Source: Methylobacterium sp. NMS14P
Lineage (GTDB): Bacteria > Pseudomonadota > Alphaproteobacteria > Rhizobiales > Beijerinckiaceae
DNA: 64,000 nt
Direction of reading: 5' to 3'
Assembly: GCF_028583545.1 (NCBI RefSeq)
Contig: NZ_CP087106.1
Span: forward strand, 4,646,501-4,710,500
Shown here: piece after piece, positions 17,392 to 25,084 of the stretch
How the letters are laid out: each line of letters opens with the position of its first letter
How positions within the stretch are numbered: the stretch's first letter is position 1
Position numbers and translations under genes: made by a program
The notes under the pieces: generated by a model
The model's database searches: none
The model's input: only the letters and a program-made list of their open reading frames with translations
Told to the model about the DNA's origin: nothing

Positions 17392-17691
17392 GGGAATGAG
17401 GTGCAGGTGGCCGTAGCGAACGCCGCGCTGCGTGACGACGGCGTCGGCGTAGCTCTGCATCCGGGCCACCGGCCCGCGCAGGACCGCCACGTCGAGGCAC
17501 GCGTCGCGGTTCCGGTGCACGTGCAGGCTGGCGATGGAGACGCCGTGCTCATGCCCCTCGCCGGTCGGCCGGCGAGCCAGGTCGCGGGTGAAGGCTCTAG
17601 ACGTAGCTCAGGGCCCCGTAGCGGGCCCCCGATCCTCCGGTCTCCGCGGCGCGGGCGGCGCCAGGGCGTCGTCGATGGTGATGCGCTGCAT
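17392..17691 (-). pseudogene. nikR: Broken nikR (nickel-responsive ribbon-helix-helix regulator)
   Basis: An ATG at 17691 starts MQRITIDDAL, the NikR beta-strand opening, but that frame ends 27 codons later. A second frame gives GARYGALSYV followed by TAG. A third gives FTRDLARRPTGEGHEHG, SLHVHRNRDACLDVAVLRG and RYGHLHLIP, the C-terminal nickel-binding domain. The metal ligands His-X-His and Cys remain (LHVH, DACLD). About half of the DNA-binding domain is missing, and at least two frame changes are needed to read through, so it cannot make NikR. Intact NikR (about 130-150 residues) represses nickel uptake. Confidence 0.8.
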
Positions 17692-18086
17692 GCCCGTCCT
17701 GCCGCTCCCGTGGCCCTCTGGTACGGGCACGCGGGGTCCGTGAACGGCAGCCGGGGCCCCGTCGTCCGGCGCGGCAGAAAAAGAGCCCCGAGGGCCGCGC
17801 CTCGAGGCTCAAGTTCTGGGTCTCGGGGACATGTCCAGCGTGCGCTTGGGATGGACCGCGCTGGAACGCCTGGGCCGAAGGATCAAGGGCGTGAAAATCG
17901 ACGACACAGGCGCGACCGGCTGGCATGCCGGCCGCTCCATTCTGCACAGATACAGTCGATGCGCATCCGATATATGTCAGTCCCGAGGAAGTATTTTGAA
18001 TTTATTCGTCGAACCCGGTTCAGGATACCAGTTCAATTTTATCATATCGACCCTCGATCTCCCGGTACCGGAATGCCGGGCTGGGC
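17692..18086 (-). ncRNA. 395-base gene-free region; candidate small RNA or long 3' leader (about 17811-17990)
   Basis: No convincing protein is encoded here. Very AT-rich stretches near 17985-18060 look like promoter DNA on the minus strand, and a strong minus-strand terminator closes at 17778-17810. The roughly 180 bases between could be an independent small RNA, or the 3' untranslated tail of the PepSY gene, which stops at 18087. The sequence includes a GC-rich inverted repeat, CCGGC-TGGCAT-GCCGG, near 17920. It does not match the SRP, 6S, RNase P or tmRNA signatures I know. Confidence 0.25.
17778..17810 (-). terminator. Intrinsic terminator, minus strand
   Basis: On the minus strand an 11-base stem (one mismatch) GAGCCTCGAGG / CCTCGGGGCTC with a 6-base loop is followed directly by TTTTT. 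It is one of the few classic U-tract terminators in this window. It ends transcription coming from 17811 upward, before the nikR remnant. Confidence 0.7.
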
Positions 18087-19661
18087 CTAGTCCTGCCGCG
18101 CGGGCCCCGCGATCGAGAGCCCGGCGGCCTTCGCGGGGCCGCGGGACGCTCCGCCGCGCCGCGCGAGCGTGCGGACCGCGATCAGGATGAGGGCGGCGAG
18201 GGCCAGCATCGCGCCGTCGAAGGCGAGGAAGACCGGCTCGACCGGCGCGTCCCCGCCGATGCGGTGCGCGACGAGGCGTCCGACATCCGCGGCCGCGACG
18301 GCGCCGTACAGCCCGGCCGCCGCCGTCAGCGTCTCCGGCCAGACCCGCCCGGCCGGGCGCAGGAACGCCGCCAGGGCGACGAGCAGCCAGACGGCGAAGA
18401 AGGCCCCGACCTCCCAGTCCGCCCGCGCGGGCAGCGCGGCGGGCAGGAGCCGGTTGGCCAGGAAATAGGCGGCGACGGCCGCGGGCAGGCCGGCGATCGT
18501 CGCGACGTTCAGGCCCTGGACGAGGCGCAGGCCGAAGCCCCGGGACGCCTCCCCCTTGGGCAGGCGCGCCACAGCCCAGAGCAGCAGCCCGGTCGCCACC
18601 ATGGCGCTGCCGGCGACACCGCACAGGAAGAACAGCACCCGCAGGGCCGGGCCGGCGAAGTGCGCCTCGTGCAGGCCGACCATCGCGGTGAAGGTCTTGG
18701 TCGCCGGCCGCAGGCCGCCCGCGCGCACCTCCAGGACCGCGCCCGTCACGCCGTCGAAGGCGATCTGCGGGTGCTCGTGGGAGAGGCCGTGCGGCTCCTC
18801 GAACACCGCCACCACGGTGGCCCGCGCGTCCGCCGGGTTGACGACGGTGATCCGCTCCAGGGGCTCCGGCCGCATCGCCAGGGCGCGGACCACCAGCGGG
18901 CCGACCGGCGCCAGCGTGCCGGGCTGGCCGGCGGGCGGGCGCGGCGCGGTGATCTGGCCGGATTCGGCGAAGTAGCGCTGGCTGTCGCCGCGATAGGCCG
19001 TGCTCAGCCCCCAGGGGACGTACATCAGCATGAGGGTGGCGAGCCCGGTATAGGTGATCATCAGGTGGAACGGCAGGGCGAGGACGCCCGTGACGTTGTG
19101 CGCGTCGAGCCAGCCCCGCTGGGCCGACTTGTCCCGGCGGAAGGTGAAGAAGTCGGCGAAGATGCGCCGGTGCGTGACGATGCCCGAGATCAGTGCCACC
19201 AGCATGATCATCGCGCAGGCGCCGACGATCCATCGGCCCCAGAGCGGCGGCAGGTTCAGCTCGAAATGGAATCGGTAGAGGAAGTCGCCGCCCCGCGTCG
19301 CCCGCACCGCAGCCGGCGCGCCGCTGTCGGGATCCAGGAGGACGTGGCCGGGCGGGCGGCCCGGGCCCGTCCGCCAGAACAGCTCCATCACCGGCCGGTC
19401 CGGCCGCGGCAGCGCGAGGAACCACGTCCGCGCGCCGCCCGCGTGGGCCTGCAGGTAGGCGACGCCGCGCTCGGCCGCCGCCGCGAGCTCCGCCGGCCCG
19501 AAGGACCGGTCGGTGCGGAGCTCGGGCCGCATCCACTGCGAGATCTCCGGCCGGTAGTAGCTCGCCGTGCCCGTCACGAAGACGGCGAACAGCACCCAGC
19601 CGACGACGAGGCCCGACCAGGCATGGAGCCACGCCATCGACTGCCGGAAAGTCTTGCGCAC
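18087..19661 (-). CDS. PepSY-associated membrane protein (putative siderophore-linked reductase)
   Basis: A 524-residue inner-membrane protein with the PepSY-TM pattern. It starts MRKTFRQSMAWLHAWSGLVVGWVLF (TM1), and has a periplasmic PepSY domain, the paired-helix segment FLYRFHFELNLPP, GWLDAHNVTGVLALPFHLMITYTGL and a cluster of C-terminal helices. Histidines within helices (LHAW, HNVTG, FHLM) could bind heme. Such proteins commonly sit beside TonB-dependent siderophore receptors and are thought to reduce ferric siderophores at the inner membrane. The GTG start lies 11 bases below the receptor stop, so the two genes form an operon. Confidence 0.82.
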   Translation of the reverse strand: MRKTFRQSMAWLHAWSGLVVGWVLFAVFVTGTASYYRPEISQWMRPELRTDRSFGPAELAAAAERGVAYLQAHAGGARTWFLALPRPDRPVMELFWRTGPGRPPGHVLLDPDSGAPAAVRATRGGDFLYRFHFELNLPPLWGRWIVGACAMIMLVALISGIVTHRRIFADFFTFRRDKSAQRGWLDAHNVTGVLALPFHLMITYTGLATLMLMYVPWGLSTAYRGDSQRYFAESGQITAPRPPAGQPGTLAPVGPLVVRALAMRPEPLERITVVNPADARATVVAVFEEPHGLSHEHPQIAFDGVTGAVLEVRAGGLRPATKTFTAMVGLHEAHFAGPALRVLFFLCGVAGSAMVATGLLLWAVARLPKGEASRGFGLRLVQGLNVATIAGLPAAVAAYFLANRLLPAALPARADWEVGAFFAVWLLVALAAFLRPAGRVWPETLTAAAGLYGAVAAADVGRLVAHRIGGDAPVEPVFLAFDGAMLALAALILIAVRTLARRGGASRGPAKAAGLSIAGPARQD

Positions 19662-19671
19662 GGCGACCGCC

Positions 19672-22029
19672 TCACCAGCGGTAGCGCAGGGTCGCGTAGA
19701 CCGTGCGCGGCAGGCCGTAGTAGCAGCCCGAATAGGTGAAGCAGCCGGTCACGTAGCGCTCGTCGAGCAGGTTCTGCACGTTGATCTGGGCCGTGAGCCC
19801 CGTCAGTCGCGGGTCGAGATGCTTCATGTCGTAGGAGGCGACGGCGTCGAGCAGCACGCTCTCGGGGACCTTGAAGGTGTTGGCGGGATCGCCCCAGGAT
19901 GGACCGAGATAGCGCACGCCGCCGCCGAGGCCGAGGCCGAGCAGCGGGCCATCGGTGAAGCGGTAGTCGACGAACAGGGAAGCGGTCGTGTCCGGCACCA
20001 GCACCGGCCGCAAGCCCTGGAGCGGCACCTGCCGGCGGGTGAGGTCGTTCGTGGTGAAGCCGGTGTCGCGGACGTTGCGGATGTCGAGGAGCGAGAAGCC
20101 GCCGATCAGGCTGAGGCCCTCGGCGAGGGTGGCCCGCGCCTCGAACTCGACGCCCTGCACGCCGACCTCGCCGGTCTGCACGACGAAGCCGGGATTGACC
20201 GGGTCGGTGGTGGTCGCGTTCGAGCGGCGGATGTCGAAGAACGCGGTGGTCAGCAGGATGTCGGTGCCGGGGGGCTGGTACTTGATGCCGGCCTCGTACT
20301 GGTTGCTGGCGATCGGGACGGGGATGCGCCCGGCCGAGCCGAACGCCGTGTCGAAGATCCGCCCGTTGACGATCGGCTCGAACGCCTCGCTGTAGGAGAC
20401 GTACGGGGCGACGCCGCTGTCGAACAGGTAGAGCAGGCTGGCGCGGCCGGTGAAGGCCTCGGCCGGCACGTCCTGGATGGTCAGCCCGTTCGGCGCGAAG
20501 GTGCGGGTCGGGCCGGTCTGCCGGGCGGTGTCGTAGCGGCCGCCGAGCGTCAGGATGAAGCGGTCGAACTTCGCCTGATCCTGGAAGTACACGCCGGTCT
20601 GCTGCGCGTCGATCCGCGAGGTCGACGTGAAGGCGGGGAACCGGATCGGCAGGTCGTGGTCGGGGGCGAGGGCGTTCAGGCTCGTGGTTGCCGGGAACGG
20701 GCCGGTGACCGACCGCGTGCTGAAGGTCCGGTGGTCGACGCCGAGCAGCGCCGTGTGGGCGATCGGGCCGGTGTCGAAATTGGCGATGAAGTTGTTGTCC
20801 ATCGTGTAGGCTTCGATGTCGACCTGAGTGCCGCCGACCGAGCGGCCGATGATCGGGCCGCTCGTGTACGGGCCGTTGACGTCGCCGAAGGTCGTGAACA
20901 CGCTGCGGTAGTCACCGTTCGAGCGCAGGTAGCGACCCGCCGAGTGGAAGCGCAGGTTCTCGGTGATCCGGTGGTCGAACAGGTACTCGACGGAGGCCTG
21001 GGTGCGGTCGGAGCGCTCGATGTTGCGGTCGCCGTCGTAGAAGTTCACCGGCAGCCGGCCGAAGACGCCGTTGCCGAAGTTGCGCGGGAACACCGTGCCG
21101 ACGGCCGGGAAGCCGCCGTAGAAGCCCGAGAACGGGTCGCGCTGGTAGTTGGCGATGATCGTGAGCGAGGTGTCGGCGGAGGGCCGCCACGTGAGGCTCG
21201 GGTTGATGAAGGCGCGCTCGACCTTCGTGGTCACGGCCGGCCCGTCGCCGTTCCAGCCGAGGCCGATGACCCGGTAGGCGAACTGATCGGCGAGCCCCGG
21301 GATGTCGGACGCGATCGGGCCGCCGACGTCGAAACCGCCGCGGACCTCGCTGAAGCCGCCGCCCTGGACGAAGATCTCGCCGTGGCGGACGAATTGCGGG
21401 ACCTTCGAGACGAGGTTGACGAGGCCGCCCGGACCGGACTGCCCGTAGAGGACCGAGGCCGGCCCCTTGATGATGTCGACCCGCTCCAGGCGGTAGGGAT
21501 CGACGCTGGGGAAGGCGTCGCGGTTCCCCGGCAGCGCCATGTTGTCGAGGAAGATCGGCGCGGTGAAGCCGCGGATGTAGAACTGCTCCAGGCGCGTCGA
21601 GCCGGCGCCGCCCCGCTGCTCGGTGGTGACGCTCGGGGTGAAGCGCAGCGCCTGGTTGATGGTCAGGGCGTTCTGGTCCTCGATCTGCTGGCGCCCGATG
21701 ACCGAGACCGACTGGGCCGTCTCCAGGATGGGCGTGTCGGTCTTCGTGCCGACCGTGCTGCGGCTGGCGACGTAGCCGGGCACCGGCCCGGTCGCTCCGC
21801 CGCGCCCGTACAGATCGCTGTTCAGGCTGCGCCCGCGCCCCTCGCCCATCACGCTGAGTTCGGACAGCTCGATCTCCGTGGCGGGCGCCGGCTGGACGGG
21901 CGCGGGCTGCGCGAGCGCGGCCGTCCCGAGCGCGAGTATAGATGTCGACGATACAAACCCGATCCGGAGCAGCTTCTCCGCATGATCGAACGCGCGCGAC
22001 GCGGTCCGCCCCTCAACAGATCTCGACAT
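19672..22029 (-). CDS. TonB-dependent siderophore receptor
   Basis: A 785-residue outer-membrane receptor. A signal sequence ends near LGTAALAQP. A TonB-box-like segment (ELSELSVMGEG) follows, then the plug: VGTKTDTPILETAQSVSVIG, INQALRFTPSVTTEQRGG, FYIRGF, ERVDIIKGPASVLYGQSGPG. The beta-barrel ends in the typical aromatic residue (ATLRYRW). The length fits the FecA/FhuA siderophore-receptor family. The ATG at 22029 is preferred to a TTG six codons upstream. It forms an operon with the PepSY protein, supporting ferric-siderophore uptake; the siderophore is not known. Confidence 0.92.
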   Translation of the reverse strand: MSRSVEGRTASRAFDHAEKLLRIGFVSSTSILALGTAALAQPAPVQPAPATEIELSELSVMGEGRGRSLNSDLYGRGGATGPVPGYVASRSTVGTKTDTPILETAQSVSVIGRQQIEDQNALTINQALRFTPSVTTEQRGGAGSTRLEQFYIRGFTAPIFLDNMALPGNRDAFPSVDPYRLERVDIIKGPASVLYGQSGPGGLVNLVSKVPQFVRHGEIFVQGGGFSEVRGGFDVGGPIASDIPGLADQFAYRVIGLGWNGDGPAVTTKVERAFINPSLTWRPSADTSLTIIANYQRDPFSGFYGGFPAVGTVFPRNFGNGVFGRLPVNFYDGDRNIERSDRTQASVEYLFDHRITENLRFHSAGRYLRSNGDYRSVFTTFGDVNGPYTSGPIIGRSVGGTQVDIEAYTMDNNFIANFDTGPIAHTALLGVDHRTFSTRSVTGPFPATTSLNALAPDHDLPIRFPAFTSTSRIDAQQTGVYFQDQAKFDRFILTLGGRYDTARQTGPTRTFAPNGLTIQDVPAEAFTGRASLLYLFDSGVAPYVSYSEAFEPIVNGRIFDTAFGSAGRIPVPIASNQYEAGIKYQPPGTDILLTTAFFDIRRSNATTTDPVNPGFVVQTGEVGVQGVEFEARATLAEGLSLIGGFSLLDIRNVRDTGFTTNDLTRRQVPLQGLRPVLVPDTTASLFVDYRFTDGPLLGLGLGGGVRYLGPSWGDPANTFKVPESVLLDAVASYDMKHLDPRLTGLTAQINVQNLLDERYVTGCFTYSGCYYGLPRTVYATLRYRW

Positions 22030-22438
22030 TACACCGACTCTAAACAAGAACTACTGGGCGAAGATTGGCGCCGATGTCCAGCTATCACGGATCCGTGAGC
22101 AGTATGTGCCCCTGACGACACATCTGCGAGAAACGTATTTTGGTATTGATCTAATGAAAATATGCGGCCGGACCGGGAGCCCGGATCCCGGCTGACCGAC
22201 GACCCCTTCCTTCCGTACGGCGCCGCCGTCCCGGTCCGGAACGCCCGGGACGATCGGGCGGGGGCGCCGCCGCGGGGGCGCCGTCCTCGGCCGCGACGGG
22301 TCGGACAGTCCCGGCGGCCGGCGGCGCGGGGACAAATCGCGCGTTCCCGGCGATGAGGACCCTGCGTAAGATCGACGGCGCCGCGATCGACGCGGCCCGG
22401 CGCGGATGTCACCCCGTCGGCCCTCACACCGTTCGCCG
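22030..22438. promoter_or_regulatory. 409-base divergent intergenic region with receptor promoter
   Basis: The left half (22030-22170) is AT-rich and must carry the receptor promoter. It holds a 14-base perfect palindrome (22085-22098) and a looser inverted pair ATGTG/CACAT near 22105-22125. The right half (about 22190-22400) is GC-rich and shows no recognisable element or small gene before the hydratase. Confidence 0.4.
22085..22098. promoter_or_regulatory. Perfect 14-base palindrome upstream of the siderophore receptor
   Basis: TCACGGATCCGTGA is its own reverse complement and lies 56 bases upstream of the receptor ATG, where an operator would be expected. It does not resemble a classic Fur box or the Irr box, so the regulator is unknown. 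Confidence 0.4.
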
Positions 22439-23263
22439 ATGACCCAGCCGATCTCCGCCGCGGCCCATGCCCGCACGATCCTGGCCGCGCACGAGCATCG
22501 TCGCCCGATCGCGCCGCTGACCGACTGGGATCCGGCCCTCGACCTGCCGGCGGCCTACCGGGTCGCCGAGGCGGTCCGGGCCCTGCGCGCCGCGCGCGGC
22601 GAGCGACCCGTCGGCTACAAGATCGGCTTCACCAACACGACCCTGTGGGAGCGCTACGGCGTCCGGGCGCCGATCTGGGGGCACGTCTACGACACGACCC
22701 TGCGCGACCGGGCCGCGCTGTCGGGGCCGGTCCCGCTCGCCGCCTTCGTCGAGCCGCGGATCGAGCCGGAGATCGTGTTCGGGCTGGCGCGCGCGCCGGA
22801 GCCCGGCATGGATGCCGCGGCGCTGATCGCCTGCCTCGACTGGGCGGCGAGCGGCTTCGAGATCGTGCAGTCGCTCTATCCCGGCTGGCGCTTCGCCGCG
22901 CCCGACACCGTCGCGGCCTTCGGCCTGCACGGGCTGCTGGTGGTGGGCGAACGGGTGCGGATCTCCCCGGACGCGCGATCGGCCTGGATCGACGACCTCG
23001 CGGGCTTCACCGTCGACCTGCTGCGGGACGGGGTCGTCGCCGACCGCGGCGGCGGCCGCTGCGTGCTCGGGACGGGGCCGCTCGCCGCTCTCTCGCACCT
23101 CGTCGATGTGCTGGCTAAGGATCCGGCGGCCCCGCCGCTCGCGGCCGGGGCTGTCGTCACCACCGGCACGCTGACGGACGCGCTTCCCGTCGCCCCCGGT
23201 CAGCTCTGGCGCACGCGGCTCGACGGGCTGCGGCTTCCCGGCATCGACCTTGCCCTGAGCTGA
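22439..23263 (+). CDS. 2-keto-4-pentenoate hydratase-family enzyme (MhpD-like)
   Basis: A 274-residue member of the fumarylacetoacetate-hydrolase-related hydratase family that adds water to 2-oxo-dienoates in aromatic-ring catabolism. Conserved blocks are RPVGYKIGFTN, FVEPRIEPEIVF (metal-binding Glu pair), DWAASGFEIVQS and a C-terminal VVTTGTLTDALPV. The ATG at 22439 gives the usual family length. It is monocistronic: no ring-cleavage dioxygenase lies nearby. Specificity is therefore uncertain. Confidence 0.82.
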   Translation: MTQPISAAAHARTILAAHEHRRPIAPLTDWDPALDLPAAYRVAEAVRALRAARGERPVGYKIGFTNTTLWERYGVRAPIWGHVYDTTLRDRAALSGPVPLAAFVEPRIEPEIVFGLARAPEPGMDAAALIACLDWAASGFEIVQSLYPGWRFAAPDTVAAFGLHGLLVVGERVRISPDARSAWIDDLAGFTVDLLRDGVVADRGGGRCVLGTGPLAALSHLVDVLAKDPAAPPLAAGAVVTTGTLTDALPVAPGQLWRTRLDGLRLPGIDLALS

Positions 23264-23267
23264 GAGA

Positions 23268-23291
23268 CCCGGCACGCGTTCTCGTGCCGGG
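23268..23291 (+). terminator. Hairpin after the hydratase gene
   Basis: CCCGGCACG and CGTGCCGGG form a perfect 9-base stem with a 6-base loop, starting 5 bases after the hydratase stop. There is no T-run, as is common in GC-rich genomes; position and stem strength support a terminator. Confidence 0.55.
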
Positions 23292-23364
23292 ATCGTGCCG
23301 TTTCCCGGCCGGCTCCGGGACTCGGGCATTGGTGATGGTTAGCCGACATGCCAAATGCTGGACC

Positions 23365-23601
23365 ATGCCTGGACGCCTGCGGCGACGCCACACGACCTTC
23401 CTCGTCTCCGTCACCGCGGAGGGCGGGGGCGCAACGCCCGGCGCCACGGTCTACGCGGTGATGAAGCCCAGCGCCGAGGAGGCGCTGGAGGCCGTCCGCG
23501 CCCTCGCCGGTTCGTCGGCCAGCCTCGCCATCGTGGGCAGCCTGTCCACCCGGATCGCCAAGGCGCTCAAGCTGAAGCCCGACGCGCCGCGGGTGGTCTG
23601 A
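23365..23601 (+). CDS. Small conserved-looking hypothetical protein
   Basis: A 78-residue protein (from ATG 23365) beginning with the basic stretch MPGRLRRRHTTFLVSV. It has regular amphipathic helices (SAEEALEAVRALAGSSASLA) and a basic end (AKALKLKPDAPRVV). The alternating helix pattern and GC-rich codon use look real. An upstream ATG at 23335 would add ten residues, but that stretch is AT-richer and shadow-like. No family is recognised, and it does not form an obvious operon. Confidence 0.5.
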   Translation: MPGRLRRRHTTFLVSVTAEGGGATPGATVYAVMKPSAEEALEAVRALAGSSASLAIVGSLSTRIAKALKLKPDAPRVV

Positions 23602-23626
23602 GCCGCCCGGTGCCGGCCCGCGCGGC

Positions 23627-24334
23627 TCAATCGACCGCCAGCCGGTAGCCGACGCCCCGCACGGTCTGCAGGAAGACCGGGTTGGCGGGATCGACCTCGG
23701 TCTTGCGGCGCAGGCGGTTGATCTGCACGTCGACGGTGCGCTCCGCCGCGGCGCCGCCCGGCCCGGCGAGCTGCTCGCGCTCGACATTGGCGCCGCCCGC
23801 CGACGCCAGGATCGTCAGGATCTCGCGCTCGCGCTCGGTGATGCGGATCAGCTCGTCGTCCCGGCGCAGCTCGCCCCGGTCGATCCGGAACGCGAACGGC
23901 CCGAAGGTCACCGCCTCGGCGGACGGCGCGCGGGGCCGCGCGCTGCGCTTGATGATGTTGTTGAGCCGCAGCGTCAGCTCCCGCGGCTCGAACGGCTTCG
24001 GCAGGTAGTCGTCCGCGCCGATCTCCAGCCCCATCACCCGGTCGTTCGGGTTGGAGCGGGCCGTGAGCATCAGGATCGGCACCCGGGAGGTCTCGCGCAC
24101 GCTGCGGGCGTAGTCGAAGCCGTTCTCGCCGGGCATCATCACGTCGAGCACCATGGCGTCGAACACGACGCTCTGGGCCCGGGCCCGCGCCTCCGCGGCG
24201 CTCGCCGCCGCGGTGACCCGGAAGCCCTGGTCGGTGAGGTAGCGGGCGAGCAGCTCGCGCAGGCGACGGTCGTCGTCGACCACGAGGACGTGAGGGGCCT
24301 CGTCGGGCAGGTCGGACCGGGCAGCGTGGCTCAC
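23627..24334 (-). CDS. petR: OmpR-family response regulator (PetR-like)
   Basis: A 235-residue regulator with an N-terminal receiver domain and a C-terminal winged helix. In the receiver, VVDDD supplies the acidic pocket, Asp64 in MVLDVMMPGENG is the phosphoacceptor, and Lys lies in YLPKPFEP. The output domain contains ITEREREILTIL and the recognition segment RTVDVQINRLRRKTE. It overlaps the MarR-family gene upstream by four bases. This MarR+OmpR pair matches petP-petR of Rhodobacter capsulatus, which control cytochrome bc1 genes without a linked kinase; no kinase lies beside it here either. The symbol rests on that arrangement. Confidence 0.8.
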   Translation of the reverse strand: MSHAARSDLPDEAPHVLVVDDDRRLRELLARYLTDQGFRVTAAASAAEARARAQSVVFDAMVLDVMMPGENGFDYARSVRETSRVPILMLTARSNPNDRVMGLEIGADDYLPKPFEPRELTLRLNNIIKRSARPRAPSAEAVTFGPFAFRIDRGELRRDDELIRITEREREILTILASAGGANVEREQLAGPGGAAAERTVDVQINRLRRKTEVDPANPVFLQTVRGVGYRLAVD

Positions 24335-24924
24335 GCGGGCTCCTCCGCGCCGACGCGCCCCTCGGCCCCGCCCCCGCGCCGCGCCATCAGGCGCTGGACC
24401 GCCGGCCGGTCCTCCGGCTCGATCATCGCCATCAGGAAGTCCTCCGGGGAGCCCCGGGCATCCGGTGCCGCGAGCGCCCGGGCGAGGCGCCGGGCCTGGA
24501 CCCGCGTCAGGTCGGCCGCGAGGCCGGCACCGGCCTCGGTGCAGTACAGGAGGCGCTGGCGCCGGTCGCTGGAACCGGGCTTCTGCGCGACGTAGCCCTG
24601 CCCGATCAGGTCCTTGAGCACCCGGTTCAGGCTCTGCTTGGTGATGCGCAGGATATCGAGGAGCTCGGCGATGGTCAGGCCCGGGTACCGGTCGACGAAG
24701 TGCAGCACCCGGTGGTGGGCGCGGCCGAATCCGTAGGCGGCCAGGATCCGGTCCGGATCGCCGACGAAATCCCGGTAGGCGAAGAACAGGAGCTCGATCA
24801 GGTCGTCGCTGCCGAGGGCGGCCGGCGCGGCGCCCGGGACGGGTTTCGGCGCGAACATCTCCTCGCGCGGGGCTGTCCGTGTCACGGCGCGGCCGCTCCC
24901 AACGGGTGATAGGTCAGTCCCCAT
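24331..24924 (-). CDS. petP: MarR-family regulator (PetP-like)
   Basis: A 197-residue winged-helix protein. The MarR core covers about residues 40-150, with FGRAHHRVLHFVDRYPGLTIAELLDIL, recognition helix RITKQSLNRVLKDLIGQGYV and wing QKPGSSDRRQRLLYCTEAG. It overlaps the response-regulator gene by four bases (ATGA-type), indicating translational coupling. ATG 24924 is taken rather than a TTG four codons upstream. By analogy with Rhodobacter PetP it would act together with the adjacent response regulator on respiratory genes; this function is inferred. Confidence 0.78.
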   Translation of the reverse strand: MGTDLSPVGSGRAVTRTAPREEMFAPKPVPGAAPAALGSDDLIELLFFAYRDFVGDPDRILAAYGFGRAHHRVLHFVDRYPGLTIAELLDILRITKQSLNRVLKDLIGQGYVAQKPGSSDRRQRLLYCTEAGAGLAADLTRVQARRLARALAAPDARGSPEDFLMAMIEPEDRPAVQRLMARRGGGAEGRVGAEEPA

Positions 24925-25084
24925 GACGTTTCTCAAGGCGGCCCGGGCCCGTCAACCCTGGCCGGGCCGGCCGGGGCGCCGACCGACGCGGATCCTCAAG
25001 CACGGCGACGCGGGATCACGCGGGATTGCCGCCGGCCCGACGCCTCCGCTACGCAGGCCCCTCGGGCGACGGGAGCGGACGCGC

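Noticed and set aside
22030..22047. TTG start six codons upstream for the TonB-dependent receptor
   Set aside because: ATG at 22029 is a better start codon and directly precedes the signal-like N-terminus; no ribosome-binding site favours the TTG.
25000..25084. 54-codon upstream extension of the amidohydrolase
   Set aside because: Arg/Pro-rich, unlike the family, and the ATG at 25085 gives the normal family length.
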